NCBI GenBank assembly: GCA_964461715.1
Contig: CAYWVR010000060.1
Location: 1 to 10,762, forward strand
Source of the DNA: CAYWVR01 sp964461715
GTDB lineage: Bacteria; Planctomycetota; Phycisphaerae; FEN-1346
Length of the DNA: 10,762 nt
Direction of reading: 5' to 3'
This document shows positions 1 through 6,664 of the stretch, one piece after another. Position numbers and translations under genes: made by a program. How positions within the stretch are numbered: the stretch's first letter is position 1; the number at the start of each line of letters is the position of its first letter. Under the pieces are notes generated by a model. It was not told the origin of the DNA. It did no database searches and saw only the letters and a list, made by a program, of their open reading frames with translations.

Positions 1-42
1 CCGCTTTACGAAAGCGGTGCTCTACCGCTGAGCTAAGGTGGC
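1..42 (-). tRNA. tRNA-Thr (anticodon CGU), 5' part only
   Basis: Read on the minus strand from 42 to 1, this is the 5' half of a tRNA. A 7-nt acceptor strand GCCACCT is followed by TA, the D arm GCTC-AGCGGTA-GAGC, an A, and a perfect anticodon arm CCGCT-TTCGTAA-AGCGG. The central loop triplet CGT (CGU) reads ACG, so the tRNA carries threonine. The T arm, the 3' acceptor strand and any CCA lie beyond the left edge, so acceptor pairing cannot be checked. A strong promoter sits directly upstream (70-99). The isoacceptor call rests on the anticodon only, but the D-arm and anticodon-arm geometry is canonical. Confidence 0.93.
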
Positions 43-69
43 TCGCCGTCCCCGGGGGGAAGGCCGGAG

Positions 70-99
70 ATTATATCGACCACGGGGCGGCGAAGGCAA
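70..99 (-). promoter_or_regulatory. Promoter of the tRNA-Thr gene
   Basis: On the minus strand a perfect -10 hexamer TATAAT lies at 75-70. A -35-like TTGCCT (4 of 6 to TTGACA) lies at 99-94, with an 18-bp spacer. Transcription would start near 63, about 20 nt before the mature tRNA end at 42. The bases after the -10 box are GC-rich (CTCCGGCC). Such a discriminator is known to make stable-RNA promoters sensitive to stringent control, so growth-rate regulation is a reasonable inference. TATAAT stands out sharply in this GC-rich sequence. Confidence 0.75.
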
Positions 100-126
100 A
101 CGATTTCCATCCGACCCGGGGCCGGC

Positions 127-156
127 GGGGTCAGGGGACGGGGCCGGGCTCGGGGG
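127..156 (+). other. G-quadruplex-forming motif
   Basis: Five G-runs occur in a row: GGGG at 127-130, 134-137 and 140-143, GGG at 146-148 and GGGGG at 152-156, with loops of 2 or 3 bases. This satisfies the classic G3+N1-7 pattern with a run to spare. It lies on the template strand at the very end of the secreted-protein gene (stop at 131-133). Such motifs arise readily in GC-rich DNA, so function is uncertain. Confidence 0.45.
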
Positions 157-886
157 CGGCAGCGCCGACGGGGCGGAGGGTGAAACGGCCCATCGTGGAC
201 TCGACGAGGCGGCCGGAGGCGTCGTAGGTGGCGGTCATGAGGTCCCGGGCGTTGCCGCCCGAGAACGTCTGGCGGAGGCTGATGCGGAAGGTGCCGTCCG
301 GATCGATGCCTCGCCGCTCCAGGACGCAGCCGCCCTTGAAGTTCGCGAACTCCGGGAAGTCGAGGTCGTCGGGGATCTCGGCCGAGACGACCCCGTCGCG
401 GTTGCCCGTGTTCGTGAGCAGTTGCGGGGCGAAGTGGAGGAAGGCGGGGTAGGAGAGGACGAGGCCCGGCGGGACGGACACCTCCTTCTCCTCGGTGCGC
501 GGCTCGGCCAGCGGGCCCTTCTCCTTGTCGGCGTAGCCGGTAACCTTGATCTTGGCCGTGAGCGTGTCGCCGGAGGCGCTGAAGACGGCCTGGCCCTCCA
601 TGAGCTTCAGGTCGCCGAGGGTCGTGGTGGCGGTGGCCCGGGCGGGGACGGGCGTCTCGCGCTTCGTGTAGACGAACATGGCGGTGAAACCCGCGTCCTT
701 GCCCTTGTAGGGGGCGCGGAACTCCTGGTTGAGGATGACGGCGGAGGCGGCGCTCATCGCGCGGAGGGTCATCGACCCCACCTTCTCGGGCCCGACGTAG
801 AGGTCAAACTCGGCCCGCCGGTCGGAGGTGGCGAGGGCGGGGCACAGGAGGACGACCAGAAGCGTGACGACCAGTCCGGTGCGCAT
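131..886 (-). CDS. Secreted protein of unknown function (DUF3108-like appearance)
   Basis: A 251-residue protein that I cannot assign to a family with confidence. Residues 1-19 look like a Sec signal peptide: an Arg near the start, a long Leu/Val core and a likely cut after ALA. The Cys at 15 is not in a lipobox, so it is probably a periplasmic or secreted protein rather than a lipoprotein. The mature part alternates hydrophobic and polar residues as beta-rich proteins do. It opens with FDLYVGPEKVGSM and ends with YDASGRLVESTMGRFTLRP before a Pro-rich tail. That pattern recalls exported DUF3108-type beta proteins, but the likeness is only by eye. The ATG at 886 was chosen over the longer frame to 970 because GAGGAG lies just upstream of it and the signal peptide then begins properly. 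The gene follows ubiB by 103 bp in the same direction. I saw no clear promoter of its own. Confidence 0.8.
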   Translation of the reverse strand: MRTGLVVTLLVVLLCPALATSDRRAEFDLYVGPEKVGSMTLRAMSAASAVILNQEFRAPYKGKDAGFTAMFVYTKRETPVPARATATTTLGDLKLMEGQAVFSASGDTLTAKIKVTGYADKEKGPLAEPRTEEKEVSVPPGLVLSYPAFLHFAPQLLTNTGNRDGVVSAEIPDDLDFPEFANFKGGCVLERRGIDPDGTFRISLRQTFSGGNARDLMTATYDASGRLVESTMGRFTLRPVGAAAPEPGPVP

Positions 887-900
887 GGTTCGACTCCTCG

Positions 901-932
901 ACGGCAAAGCGCTCGTCAACGGCAAAGCGCTC
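901..932. repeat. Two tandem copies of a 14-bp sequence, 18-bp period
   Basis: The 14-mer ACGGCAAAGCGCTC occurs at 901-914 and again, identical, at 919-932, separated by GTCA. It lies directly upstream of the ribosome binding site of the secreted-protein gene that starts at 886, inside the gap after ubiB. It may be a simple tandem duplication or a pair of binding sites. Nothing in the sequence decides between them. Confidence 0.7.
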
Positions 933-989
933 CGCCTACGGCGTCGCGGCCCACGGGATGTCCTGTCCATGACATCGTGATGAAGCGCG

Positions 990-2684
990 TCACAAGCGGC
1001 CCGACCGGAGGATCGCGATGGCGAGCCAGACGCCGAGCATCCCCGCGACGAGGAAGCCCAGGAGCCCCAGCATGGGCAGGTCCGTGCCGGGCACGACCGG
1101 GCCGACCTGGGCCTGGAGGATGACGGCCGAGCCGAGGATGACGCTGGCGACGATCATGGCGAAGGCGATGCGGTTGCTGGACCGGTCCATCTCCGTGATG
1201 AGCCGCTCGAGGTTCTCGTGGCGGAACAGAATCTGGAGCCGGCCGCGCATCAGCTTCCGCGCCAGTTGCCGCAGGCTCTTTGGGCCCTGCTCGAGGATGG
1301 AAACAACGTGGTAGGCGCTCTTGAGGCCGTGGCCGGCGACGCGTTTCGGCGAAAGCTTCTCGGCCACCACGCCGCGCAGCTTCGGCTTCACGACCTCGAC
1401 CATGCTCGTGTCGGGATCGAGGTCGAGGGCCACGCCGCCCATCGTCACGAGGCTCTTGCCCATGAGGACGAAGTCGCGGGGCAGGATGACCCGGTGCCAC
1501 CGGGCCGCCGACGTCAGCTCCTCAAAGAGGCCCCGCAGGTCGACCCGCTTCAGGGGAATGCCCGCGTACTTGTCGACGAGGGTCGCCAGGTCGCCCTTGA
1601 AGCGCTCCTGGTCGAGGTCGTCCGGCAGGGCCTCCAGGTCGTCCAGCACGTCGACACAGATGTCGTACTCGTGGTGGACGGCGGCGATGAGGGCCGTGCC
1701 GAGCTTCGAGCGCATCTGGTCGCTCATGCGGCCGACTTGGCCGAAATCGAGGATGCCCAGGCCCTCGGGCGGCACGACGACGAGGTTCCCGGGATGCGGG
1801 TCGGCGTGGAAGAGACCCATCTCGAAGAACTGCGTCATGAAGCACCCGGTCAGGTGGTCGGCCAAGGCCTTGAAGTCGACCCCCGCCTCCTCCAGGCGGT
1901 CCCGTCGGTAGATGGGGATGCCCTCGATGAGCTCGAGCGTCAGGACGCCCGGGCTCGTCAGCGGCCAGAGCACCTCCGGCACGAGGATGTTCGGCGATCC
2001 CTCGAAGGCGCGGCGAAAGCGCTCCGTGCTGGAGGCTTCGGCAATGAAGTCCACCTCCCTCCGCACCGTCTGCGCGAACTCGTCGACCAGCAGCTTAGGC
2101 CGGAACACGCGGTACTCGGGGACGTACCGTTCCGCGAGGTCGGCGAAGCGGGCAAGGATGTCGATGTCGGCGTCGAGGGTGGCCCGCACGCCGGGGCGGC
2201 GGACCTTGACGACGCAGGGCCGGCCCTCGCGGGTCCGGGCCTTGTAGGCCTGGGCGATGCTGCCCGCGGCAAAGGACTCCGGGCCGAACTCCGCGAAGAG
2301 GGCGTCGACGGGCTCGCCGAGTTCCTCCTCGATGACGCGGCGGGCCTCGGGCGTGGGAAACGGCTCGACCTTGTCCTGGAGCTTGCGAAACTCCTCGATG
2401 AACGTTGGGGGAAGGAGGTCCTGGCGGCTGCCGAGGACCTGGCCGAGCTTGACGTACGTGGGCCCGAGCTCCTCGAGCACCGCCGCCGCCCGGGCCGCCG
2501 TCGCCGACGTGGCCCCTTCCGCGGGGGCGGCCCGAATCTTCAGGAGGCGCTTGCGGAAAGGAACGAACCGGTCGAGGTGGAGGCTGACGACGACCCAGCC
2601 GAAACCGTGCTTCGTGAGGACGGTGATGACGTGGCCGAGGCGTCCGAGTTCCTTGAGACGTCTGCCGAAGGGAATCAGCGTCAT
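990..2684 (-). CDS. ubiB: UbiB/AarF/ABC1 family atypical kinase-like protein
   Basis: A 564-residue member of the ADCK/UbiB family, close to the usual length (about 550). Family members support ubiquinone or other isoprenoid-lipid biosynthesis through an unusual ATPase activity rather than ordinary protein phosphorylation. The signature motifs appear in order: KLGQ (about 79-82), the Ala-rich loop AAGSIAQAY (about 139-147) replacing the Gly-rich loop, the ATP-binding Lys in VVKVRRPG (about 160), RREVDF, LELIEGIPI, the catalytic HADPHPGN (about 293-300) and metal-binding ILDFG (about 311-315). Two hydrophobic helices at about 506-524 and 538-559 anchor the C terminus in the membrane, as in bacterial UbiB. 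The ATG at 2684 is preferred because the upstream candidate ATG at 2729 falls on the gene's own -10 box. With no ubi or men genes nearby, the quinone role is inferred from the family only. Confidence 0.93.
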   Translation of the reverse strand: MTLIPFGRRLKELGRLGHVITVLTKHGFGWVVVSLHLDRFVPFRKRLLKIRAAPAEGATSATAARAAAVLEELGPTYVKLGQVLGSRQDLLPPTFIEEFRKLQDKVEPFPTPEARRVIEEELGEPVDALFAEFGPESFAAGSIAQAYKARTREGRPCVVKVRRPGVRATLDADIDILARFADLAERYVPEYRVFRPKLLVDEFAQTVRREVDFIAEASSTERFRRAFEGSPNILVPEVLWPLTSPGVLTLELIEGIPIYRRDRLEEAGVDFKALADHLTGCFMTQFFEMGLFHADPHPGNLVVVPPEGLGILDFGQVGRMSDQMRSKLGTALIAAVHHEYDICVDVLDDLEALPDDLDQERFKGDLATLVDKYAGIPLKRVDLRGLFEELTSAARWHRVILPRDFVLMGKSLVTMGGVALDLDPDTSMVEVVKPKLRGVVAEKLSPKRVAGHGLKSAYHVVSILEQGPKSLRQLARKLMRGRLQILFRHENLERLITEMDRSSNRIAFAMIVASVILGSAVILQAQVGPVVPGTDLPMLGLLGFLVAGMLGVWLAIAILRSGRL

Positions 2685-2727
2685 CGCCTGCCCCTGCCTG
2701 GTCCGCCCGGGCTGTGCATCGAGAGCC

Positions 2728-2756
2728 ATTCTAGCGGGCCACGCGGCCGCGTGCAA
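2728..2756 (-). promoter_or_regulatory. Promoter of the ubiB-like gene
   Basis: On the minus strand TTGCAC at 2756-2751 and TAGAAT at 2733-2728 are separated by 17 bp. The -10 hexamer matches 5 of 6; the -35 keeps only the conserved TTG. The predicted start is near 2720, giving a leader of about 36 nt before the ATG at 2684. It lies in the 93-bp gap after the ATPase gene, so ubiB can be transcribed separately from the upstream esterase-ATPase pair. It also shows that the ATG at 2729, which overlaps the -10 box, cannot start translation from this transcript. Confidence 0.55.
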
Positions 2757-2777
2757 GCGCGCCGGGCCCGCACCGAC

Positions 2778-3530
2778 TCAGCCGTCTTCTCCCGGTTCAG
2801 GATCGACCTCCCCCGCCAGGGCCGCCTCCGGGTGGGTGAGAAACGCCCGGTAGAGCCGCCAGTGGTCCGTCGCGCGGTAGTCGACCTCGGCGACGGGAAC
2901 GTGCTCGAAGCTGAGGACCCGGCCGCCGGGCGTTGCCAGGAGGATGGGCGAGTGCGTCGCCACGATGAACTGGGCCTCGCCGCGACCCGCCTCCTCCGCC
3001 AGGAGCCGGGCCAGCCGGACCTGGGTCCGCGGCGAGAGGGCCGTCTCCGGCTCGTCCAGCAGGTACAGCCCCCGCCGCCGGTACCGCGTCCGGAAGAACG
3101 CCATCAGCGACTGGCCATGCGACCGCGTCAGGAGCGACCTGTCGGCGAAGTATCGGAGCTGGCCCGGATCGGAGACGGCCAGGTCGTCGAGCATCACGGC
3201 GAAGTGGCGGAAGATCTGGCTCGCGAAGAACGAGCCCGGCACGACGCCGTCGGTCCACTCGAGGTCCAGGTGCCGCCACAGCCGCTCCTCGTACGGGTTG
3301 TGCTCGACGCGGCGTCGGGCCTCGGCCTCCCAGATGTGGATGCCGCACCGGCGGGCGATGGCCTCGAGGAGCGTCGACTTGCCCGTCCCGTTCTCGCCCA
3401 CGAAGAGGGTGACGGGCGTCGTGAAGTCGAGAGCGGGCGTGGCCCTCAGGACCTCCAGATCGAAGGGGTAGCGGTCGTCGACGGGGAACGTCTCGGACCT
3501 CAACCGAACCCGCTTCAGATGGACGCTCAT
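2778..3530 (-). CDS. Small AAA/ABC-like ATPase (COG3910 type)
   Basis: A 250-residue soluble ATPase with the ABC/SMC-type nucleotide-binding fold and little else. Walker A is GENGTGKST (45-53). A signature-like SHGQS sits at 137-141, Walker B is GLYLLDEPE (154-162), LSPRTQ follows as D-loop, and the H-loop is ATHSPIL (191-197). This order, the FVGENGTGKSTLLEAIARR opening and the size match the stand-alone predicted ATPases of COG3910. Their biological role is unknown. No membrane segment, nuclease or DNA-binding domain is visible, so it is neither a transporter subunit by itself nor an OLD-family nuclease. Usual relatives have SHGES in the signature; here the Glu is Gln at 140. The ATG at 3530 overlaps the esterase stop (ATGA), which indicates translational coupling to that gene. 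Confidence 0.88.
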   Translation of the reverse strand: MSVHLKRVRLRSETFPVDDRYPFDLEVLRATPALDFTTPVTLFVGENGTGKSTLLEAIARRCGIHIWEAEARRRVEHNPYEERLWRHLDLEWTDGVVPGSFFASQIFRHFAVMLDDLAVSDPGQLRYFADRSLLTRSHGQSLMAFFRTRYRRRGLYLLDEPETALSPRTQVRLARLLAEEAGRGEAQFIVATHSPILLATPGGRVLSFEHVPVAEVDYRATDHWRLYRAFLTHPEAALAGEVDPEPGEDG

Positions 3531-4330
3531 GCCTCGCCCCCGCCGGGGGCCCGGAGGGGGAGCCAGTCGAGGACGCGCCGAATCTGGCGGTCCCACGCCC
3601 CCCACTCGTGCGTGCCGGGGCCTTCCTCGTACTCGAGGTCCAGCCCCAGCCGCCGGGCGTGGTCGCGGAAGACGAGGTTCTCCGGATAGAGAAAATCCTC
3701 CGTGCCGCACCACTGGTAGAGGCGCGGCCGGGGTCCGTCGGACTCGGCCATGCGTCGGGCAAGGTGCATCAGGTCGTTGGCGCCGCCGGCGAGGTCTGCG
3801 GGCGGGCCGAAGACGCGCTCCAGCTCGACCTGGAACTCCGGCTCCTCGGCCTCGCCGGCCCGGGCCGCCACGTCCAGAGCCCCGGAGAGGCTGGCCGCGG
3901 CGGCGTAGCGGTCCGGGTGCGCGAGGGCCAGCTTGAAGGCCCCGTAGCCGCCCATCGAGAGGCCCGCCACGAAGTTTCGCTCCCGCTCCTCGGCCAGCGG
4001 GAAGAACGAGCGGGCCAGGGCCGGCAACTCCTCGCTCACGTACGTCCACCACCGAGGCCCCACCGCCATGTCCGTGTACCAGCTCCGCCCGGCTGCGGGC
4101 ATGACGACGGCCAGTCCCTTCGGCGCGGCATAGCGTTCGATGCTGGTGCGGCGCTGCCAGATCGTGTGATCGTCCGAGAGGCCGTGCAGAAGCCACAGCG
4201 TCGGGTGCCGCCGGCCGATGGCCTTCGACTCCAGACCGATCGGGCCCTTGGTCGTCGGGGGCAGGATGACGCACATCGAGACACAGAGCTGGAGCACGTC
4301 GGAGAAGAAATCGCAGTGGATGAGGGCCAT
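3527..4330 (-). CDS. Serine esterase, tributyrin-esterase / S-formylglutathione-hydrolase (FrmB/EstA) family
   Basis: A 267-residue alpha/beta hydrolase of the esterase-D superfamily (COG0627). The N terminus MALIHCDFFSDVL followed by a core strand ending in LLHG (47-50, oxyanion region) is typical of the small tributyrin-esterase branch. The catalytic triad can be read directly. Ser125 lies in the nucleophile elbow GLSMGGYG, Asp212 in GTEDFLY and His241 in GTHEW. No signal peptide is present, so the enzyme should be cytoplasmic and act on short acyl esters. S-formylglutathione is possible, but no glutathione-dependent formaldehyde dehydrogenase lies nearby. The ATG at 4330 was chosen because AAGGACT lies about 6 nt upstream and the family begins this way; the reading frame extends much further upstream but that part is noise. 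It starts 25 bp after the broken membrane-protein gene and overlaps the ATPase gene by 4 bp. Confidence 0.88.
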   Translation of the reverse strand: MALIHCDFFSDVLQLCVSMCVILPPTTKGPIGLESKAIGRRHPTLWLLHGLSDDHTIWQRRTSIERYAAPKGLAVVMPAAGRSWYTDMAVGPRWWTYVSEELPALARSFFPLAEERERNFVAGLSMGGYGAFKLALAHPDRYAAAASLSGALDVAARAGEAEEPEFQVELERVFGPPADLAGGANDLMHLARRMAESDGPRPRLYQWCGTEDFLYPENLVFRDHARRLGLDLEYEEGPGTHEWGAWDRQIRRVLDWLPLRAPGGGEA

Positions 4331-4355
4331 GGGAAAGTCCTTCAAGTTCGCGAGA

Positions 4356-4671
4356 CTACCACACGTCGGGGATGGCGCGGCGCTCGGCTTCAACCTCCTC
4401 GAACCACGTGTCCAGGCCCCCGCCGAGCCACCTGAGGACCATCGGCACGCGCTTCCCGCCCTCGTACACGTGGCCCTTCGCCCTTGACGAAACAGATCGG
4501 GAAGAGGTCCCAGTGACAGATCGAGAGCAGAACCAGCGCGAAGGGGCCGCTCCACACGGCCGGCACCGCCCATCCCTTGACCCGTCGCGCCAGAAACCGC
4601 GGCGCCGCCGCCAGGGCCGCCGCCCCGAGGACCGTCCCCCCCGTCGGCCACCGCTTCGTTCGTCCGGCCAT
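4356..4671 (-). pseudogene. Small membrane protein gene with one frameshift
   Basis: The coding pattern is continuous but the frame changes once. From the ATG at 4671 to about 4483, 63 codons with G or C at most third positions encode a protein whose hydrophobic stretches lie near residues 11-24 and 35-62, the second including WSGPFALVLLSICHWDL. Beyond this point that frame turns into low-GC3 noise and stops at about 4390. The +1 frame carries on with excellent codon bias for 41 codons (AKGHVYEGGKRVPMVLRW, then an acidic amphipathic stretch ending AIPDVW) to TAG at 4358-4356. Removing one base near the GGG runs at 4474-4476 or 4481-4483 rejoins them into a protein of about 104 residues. It is either a recent mutation, a sequencing or assembly error, or, less likely, programmed frameshifting. 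I do not recognise the family. It leads the esterase-ATPase group. Confidence 0.6.
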
Positions 4672-4693
4672 GGACTCGCTCGCCGCTTTCCGG

Positions 4694-4723
4694 GTGACCC
4701 CGCACCCCGGCATCGGGTACACT
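4694..4723 (+). promoter_or_regulatory. Possible promoter for truA
   Basis: GTGACC (4694-4699) and TACACT (4718-4723) are separated by 18 bp and each matches 4 of 6 consensus positions. The predicted start would fall within a few bases of the truA ATG at 4733, which also lacks any purine-rich ribosome binding site. The mRNA could therefore be leaderless or nearly so. This is weak, consensus-only evidence. Confidence 0.3.
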
Positions 4724-4729
4724 GCTGCC

Positions 4730-4758
4730 ATTATGCGGCGTCTGGCCATGATCGTCCA
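4730..4758 (-). promoter_or_regulatory. Possible promoter for the membrane-protein/esterase/ATPase group
   Basis: On the minus strand TGGACG (4758-4753) and CATAAT (4735-4730) are separated by 17 bp. The matches are 4 of 6 and 5 of 6 to the sigma70 consensus. Transcription would begin near 4723, about 50 nt before the ATG at 4671. The element lies over the first codons of truA, so the two divergent units would have overlapping promoters. It rests on consensus matching only. Confidence 0.35.
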
Positions 4759-5473
4759 GTACGATGGCACGGCTTATCACGGTTGGCAGCGTCAGCCGGG
4801 CCTGCCCACGGTCCAGGGGACGCTGGAGGCGGAGCTGGCGCGGCTCCTGGGGGAAGCCCCCGCCGTCGACGGCGCCGGCCGCACCGACGCGGGCGTCCAC
4901 GCCCTGGGCCAGGTGGCCGCTTTCTCGACCGGCCGGGACCTGGCCCCGGGCCGCATCGAGCGGGCCCTGAACAGCCGCCTCCCCGACGACGTCGCCGTCG
5001 CCGACGCGCGCGAGGTGGCCCCGGACTTCGACCCCTCCCGCGACGCCGTCTCCAAGCACTATCGCTATCGCCTCTACACCGGCGCGCCCAAGCCGATCTT
5101 TCGTCGCCACGTCGCCTGGCACTGGTACCGGCCCCTCGACGTCGCGCCCATGCAGGCGGCCGCGCAGCTGCTGGTGGGGCGGCACGACTTCGCGAGCTTC
5201 GAGTCGCGGGGCAGCGCCCGCGAGAACACCGTCCGCGAGGTCTTCTCCCTCGACGCAACGCGCGACGCCGACGAGGTCCGCGTCGACGTCACCGGCGACG
5301 GGTTCCTCTACCGCATGGTCCGCAACCTCGTGGGCACGCTGACCGAGGTGGGCCGCGGGCACCGCCCGCCCGAATGGGTCCGCGAGGTGCTCGTGGCCCG
5401 CGACCGGACGGCGGGCGGGCCGTGCGCCCCGCCTCGGGGCCTGTGTCTGATGAGCGTCCGGTACCCGGCATGA
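4733..5473 (+). CDS. truA: tRNA pseudouridine(38-40) synthase TruA
   Basis: A 246-residue protein of usual TruA length. TruA converts uridines 38-40 of the tRNA anticodon arm to pseudouridine. The catalytic Asp is D52 in the conserved GAGRTDAGVHA. The opening (MIVQYDGTAYHGWQRQPG), the SKHYRYRLY strand, DFASFES (as in DFxSF), GDGFLYRMVRNLVGTL and the closing AGGPCAPPRGLCLMSVRYP are all family hallmarks. The ATG at 4733 was chosen because family members start with a few basic or hydrophobic residues before the YDGT strand. The frame stays open upstream but without resemblance. No Shine-Dalgarno sequence is visible before the start. Its TGA overlaps the next gene's ATG (ATGA, 5470-5473), so it is probably co-transcribed and coupled with the glycosyltransferase. 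Confidence 0.96.
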   Translation: MRRLAMIVQYDGTAYHGWQRQPGLPTVQGTLEAELARLLGEAPAVDGAGRTDAGVHALGQVAAFSTGRDLAPGRIERALNSRLPDDVAVADAREVAPDFDPSRDAVSKHYRYRLYTGAPKPIFRRHVAWHWYRPLDVAPMQAAAQLLVGRHDFASFESRGSARENTVREVFSLDATRDADEVRVDVTGDGFLYRMVRNLVGTLTEVGRGHRPPEWVREVLVARDRTAGGPCAPPRGLCLMSVRYPA

Positions 5474-6660
5474 AGATCGTCCACGTCATCACGCGGCTGA
5501 TTCTCGGGGGCGCCCAGGAGAACACGATCCTCTCGGCCCGCGAGGCCGCCCGCGCGGGCCACGACGTCCTCCTCCTGACGGGCCCCGAGACGGGTCCGGA
5601 GGGCAGCCTGATGGACTGGGCCCGGGCCGAGCCCTTCCGGACCGTCCTGGTGCCCGCCCTCTGCCGGGCCGTCCACCCGCCCCGCGACGCCGTGGCCGCC
5701 GCCGACCTCCTCAAGCGGTTCCGGGACGAGCGGCCGGACGTGGTGCACACGCATTCCTCGAAGGCCGGAATCCTGGGCCGCTGGGCCGCCCGGCGGGCCG
5801 GCGCGGACGCCGTCGTCCACACGATCCACGGCTTGGCCTTCGACCGGTACGGACACGCCGCAACGAACATCCTATACCGATGGGCGGAACGCCGGGCTGC
5901 CCGCTGGACCGACCGCCGGATCGCCGTCTCCGAGGACATGGCCGCCCGGGCGGCGGAGGCGGGCCTCGCCCCGCGGGAGGCCATCGACGTCGTTTACAGC
6001 GGGATGGACCTCGCACGGTTCCGCGCTGCCGCCCCCGAGCGGGACGCCGTGCGGGCCGCGTGGGGCGCCGGACCGGAGACCTTCGTCTTCATGAAGCTGG
6101 CCCGCTTGGCCCCCCGAAAGGGGCACCCCTACGTGCTGGCAGCCTTCGAGCGGGTCCTGGCGGCCTATCCGGAGGCCATGCTCGTCGTGGCGGGCGAGGG
6201 CGCGTGGCGGGAAAATCTGGAGCGCCAGGCCCGCGCGCGCGGCGTCGCCGACCGTATAAGATGGACGGGCCTCGTGCCCCGCGCCCGGGTCCCCGCCCTG
6301 CTCTGGGCCTCGGACGCCGTCGTCCACGCGGGCCTGCGGGAAGGCCTGGGGCGCGTGCTGGTGCAGGCGGGGGTTTGCGCACGGCCGGTCGTCGCGTATG
6401 ATGTGGGCGGCGCCCGCGAGGTGATCCGCGACGGAGGGAACGGGTTTCTCCTGAAGCCGCCGCCCCCGCGACGCCGAAGCGCCGAGGACGCCGCCCCCAT
6501 GGCCGAGGCGATGCAGCGCCTCGCCGCGGACCCGAAGGCGGCCCGGGCGATGGGTGCGGCATGGCCGGCGGAGGTCCTGGCCCGCTTCGACGCGGGTCTC
6601 ATGGGACGCCGCCTGCTCGAAATCTACGCCTCAGCCCGGAAGACGTCGAGGGAAAGGTGA
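5470..6660 (+). CDS. Glycosyltransferase family 4 protein
   Basis: A 396-residue GT-B-fold, retaining glycosyltransferase that transfers a sugar from a nucleotide-sugar donor, probably in cell-surface polysaccharide or glycolipid assembly. The N-terminal acceptor domain shows ITRLILGGAQENT (7-19), VVHTHSSKAGILGRWAAR (91-108) and IAVSEDM (151-157). The C-terminal donor domain begins near VYSGMDL (175-181). It carries LARLAPRKGH (210-219), LVVAGEG (238-244), the EGLGRVLVQ motif (291-299) and AYDVGGAREVI (309-319). The usual E-x7-E motif is E-x7-Q here, a variant also known in a branch of GT4 enzymes. No signal peptide or membrane span is visible. Donor and acceptor cannot be told from sequence and no polysaccharide cluster is in view. 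The start overlaps the truA stop, and the gene downstream follows after 4 bp. Confidence 0.9.
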   Translation: MKIVHVITRLILGGAQENTILSAREAARAGHDVLLLTGPETGPEGSLMDWARAEPFRTVLVPALCRAVHPPRDAVAAADLLKRFRDERPDVVHTHSSKAGILGRWAARRAGADAVVHTIHGLAFDRYGHAATNILYRWAERRAARWTDRRIAVSEDMAARAAEAGLAPREAIDVVYSGMDLARFRAAAPERDAVRAAWGAGPETFVFMKLARLAPRKGHPYVLAAFERVLAAYPEAMLVVAGEGAWRENLERQARARGVADRIRWTGLVPRARVPALLWASDAVVHAGLREGLGRVLVQAGVCARPVVAYDVGGAREVIRDGGNGFLLKPPPPRRRSAEDAAPMAEAMQRLAADPKAARAMGAAWPAEVLARFDAGLMGRRLLEIYASARKTSRER

Positions 6661-6664
6661 CGGG

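Noticed and set aside
1218..3689. Long open frame on the plus strand opposite ubiB and the ATPase gene
   Set aside because: It is the mirror of high-GC coding sequence. Its predicted protein is low-complexity Arg/Glu/Gly/Leu without motifs, while the minus strand encodes clear UbiB and ATPase motifs.
4331..5362. Upstream extension of the esterase reading frame
   Set aside because: The frame stays open only because of base composition. The extension runs antisense through truA, and a good ribosome binding site precedes the internal ATG at 4330.
4372..5469. Upstream extension of the glycosyltransferase frame
   Set aside because: It is Arg/Pro/Gly noise overlapping truA in another frame. The GT4 fold begins at the ATG at 5470.
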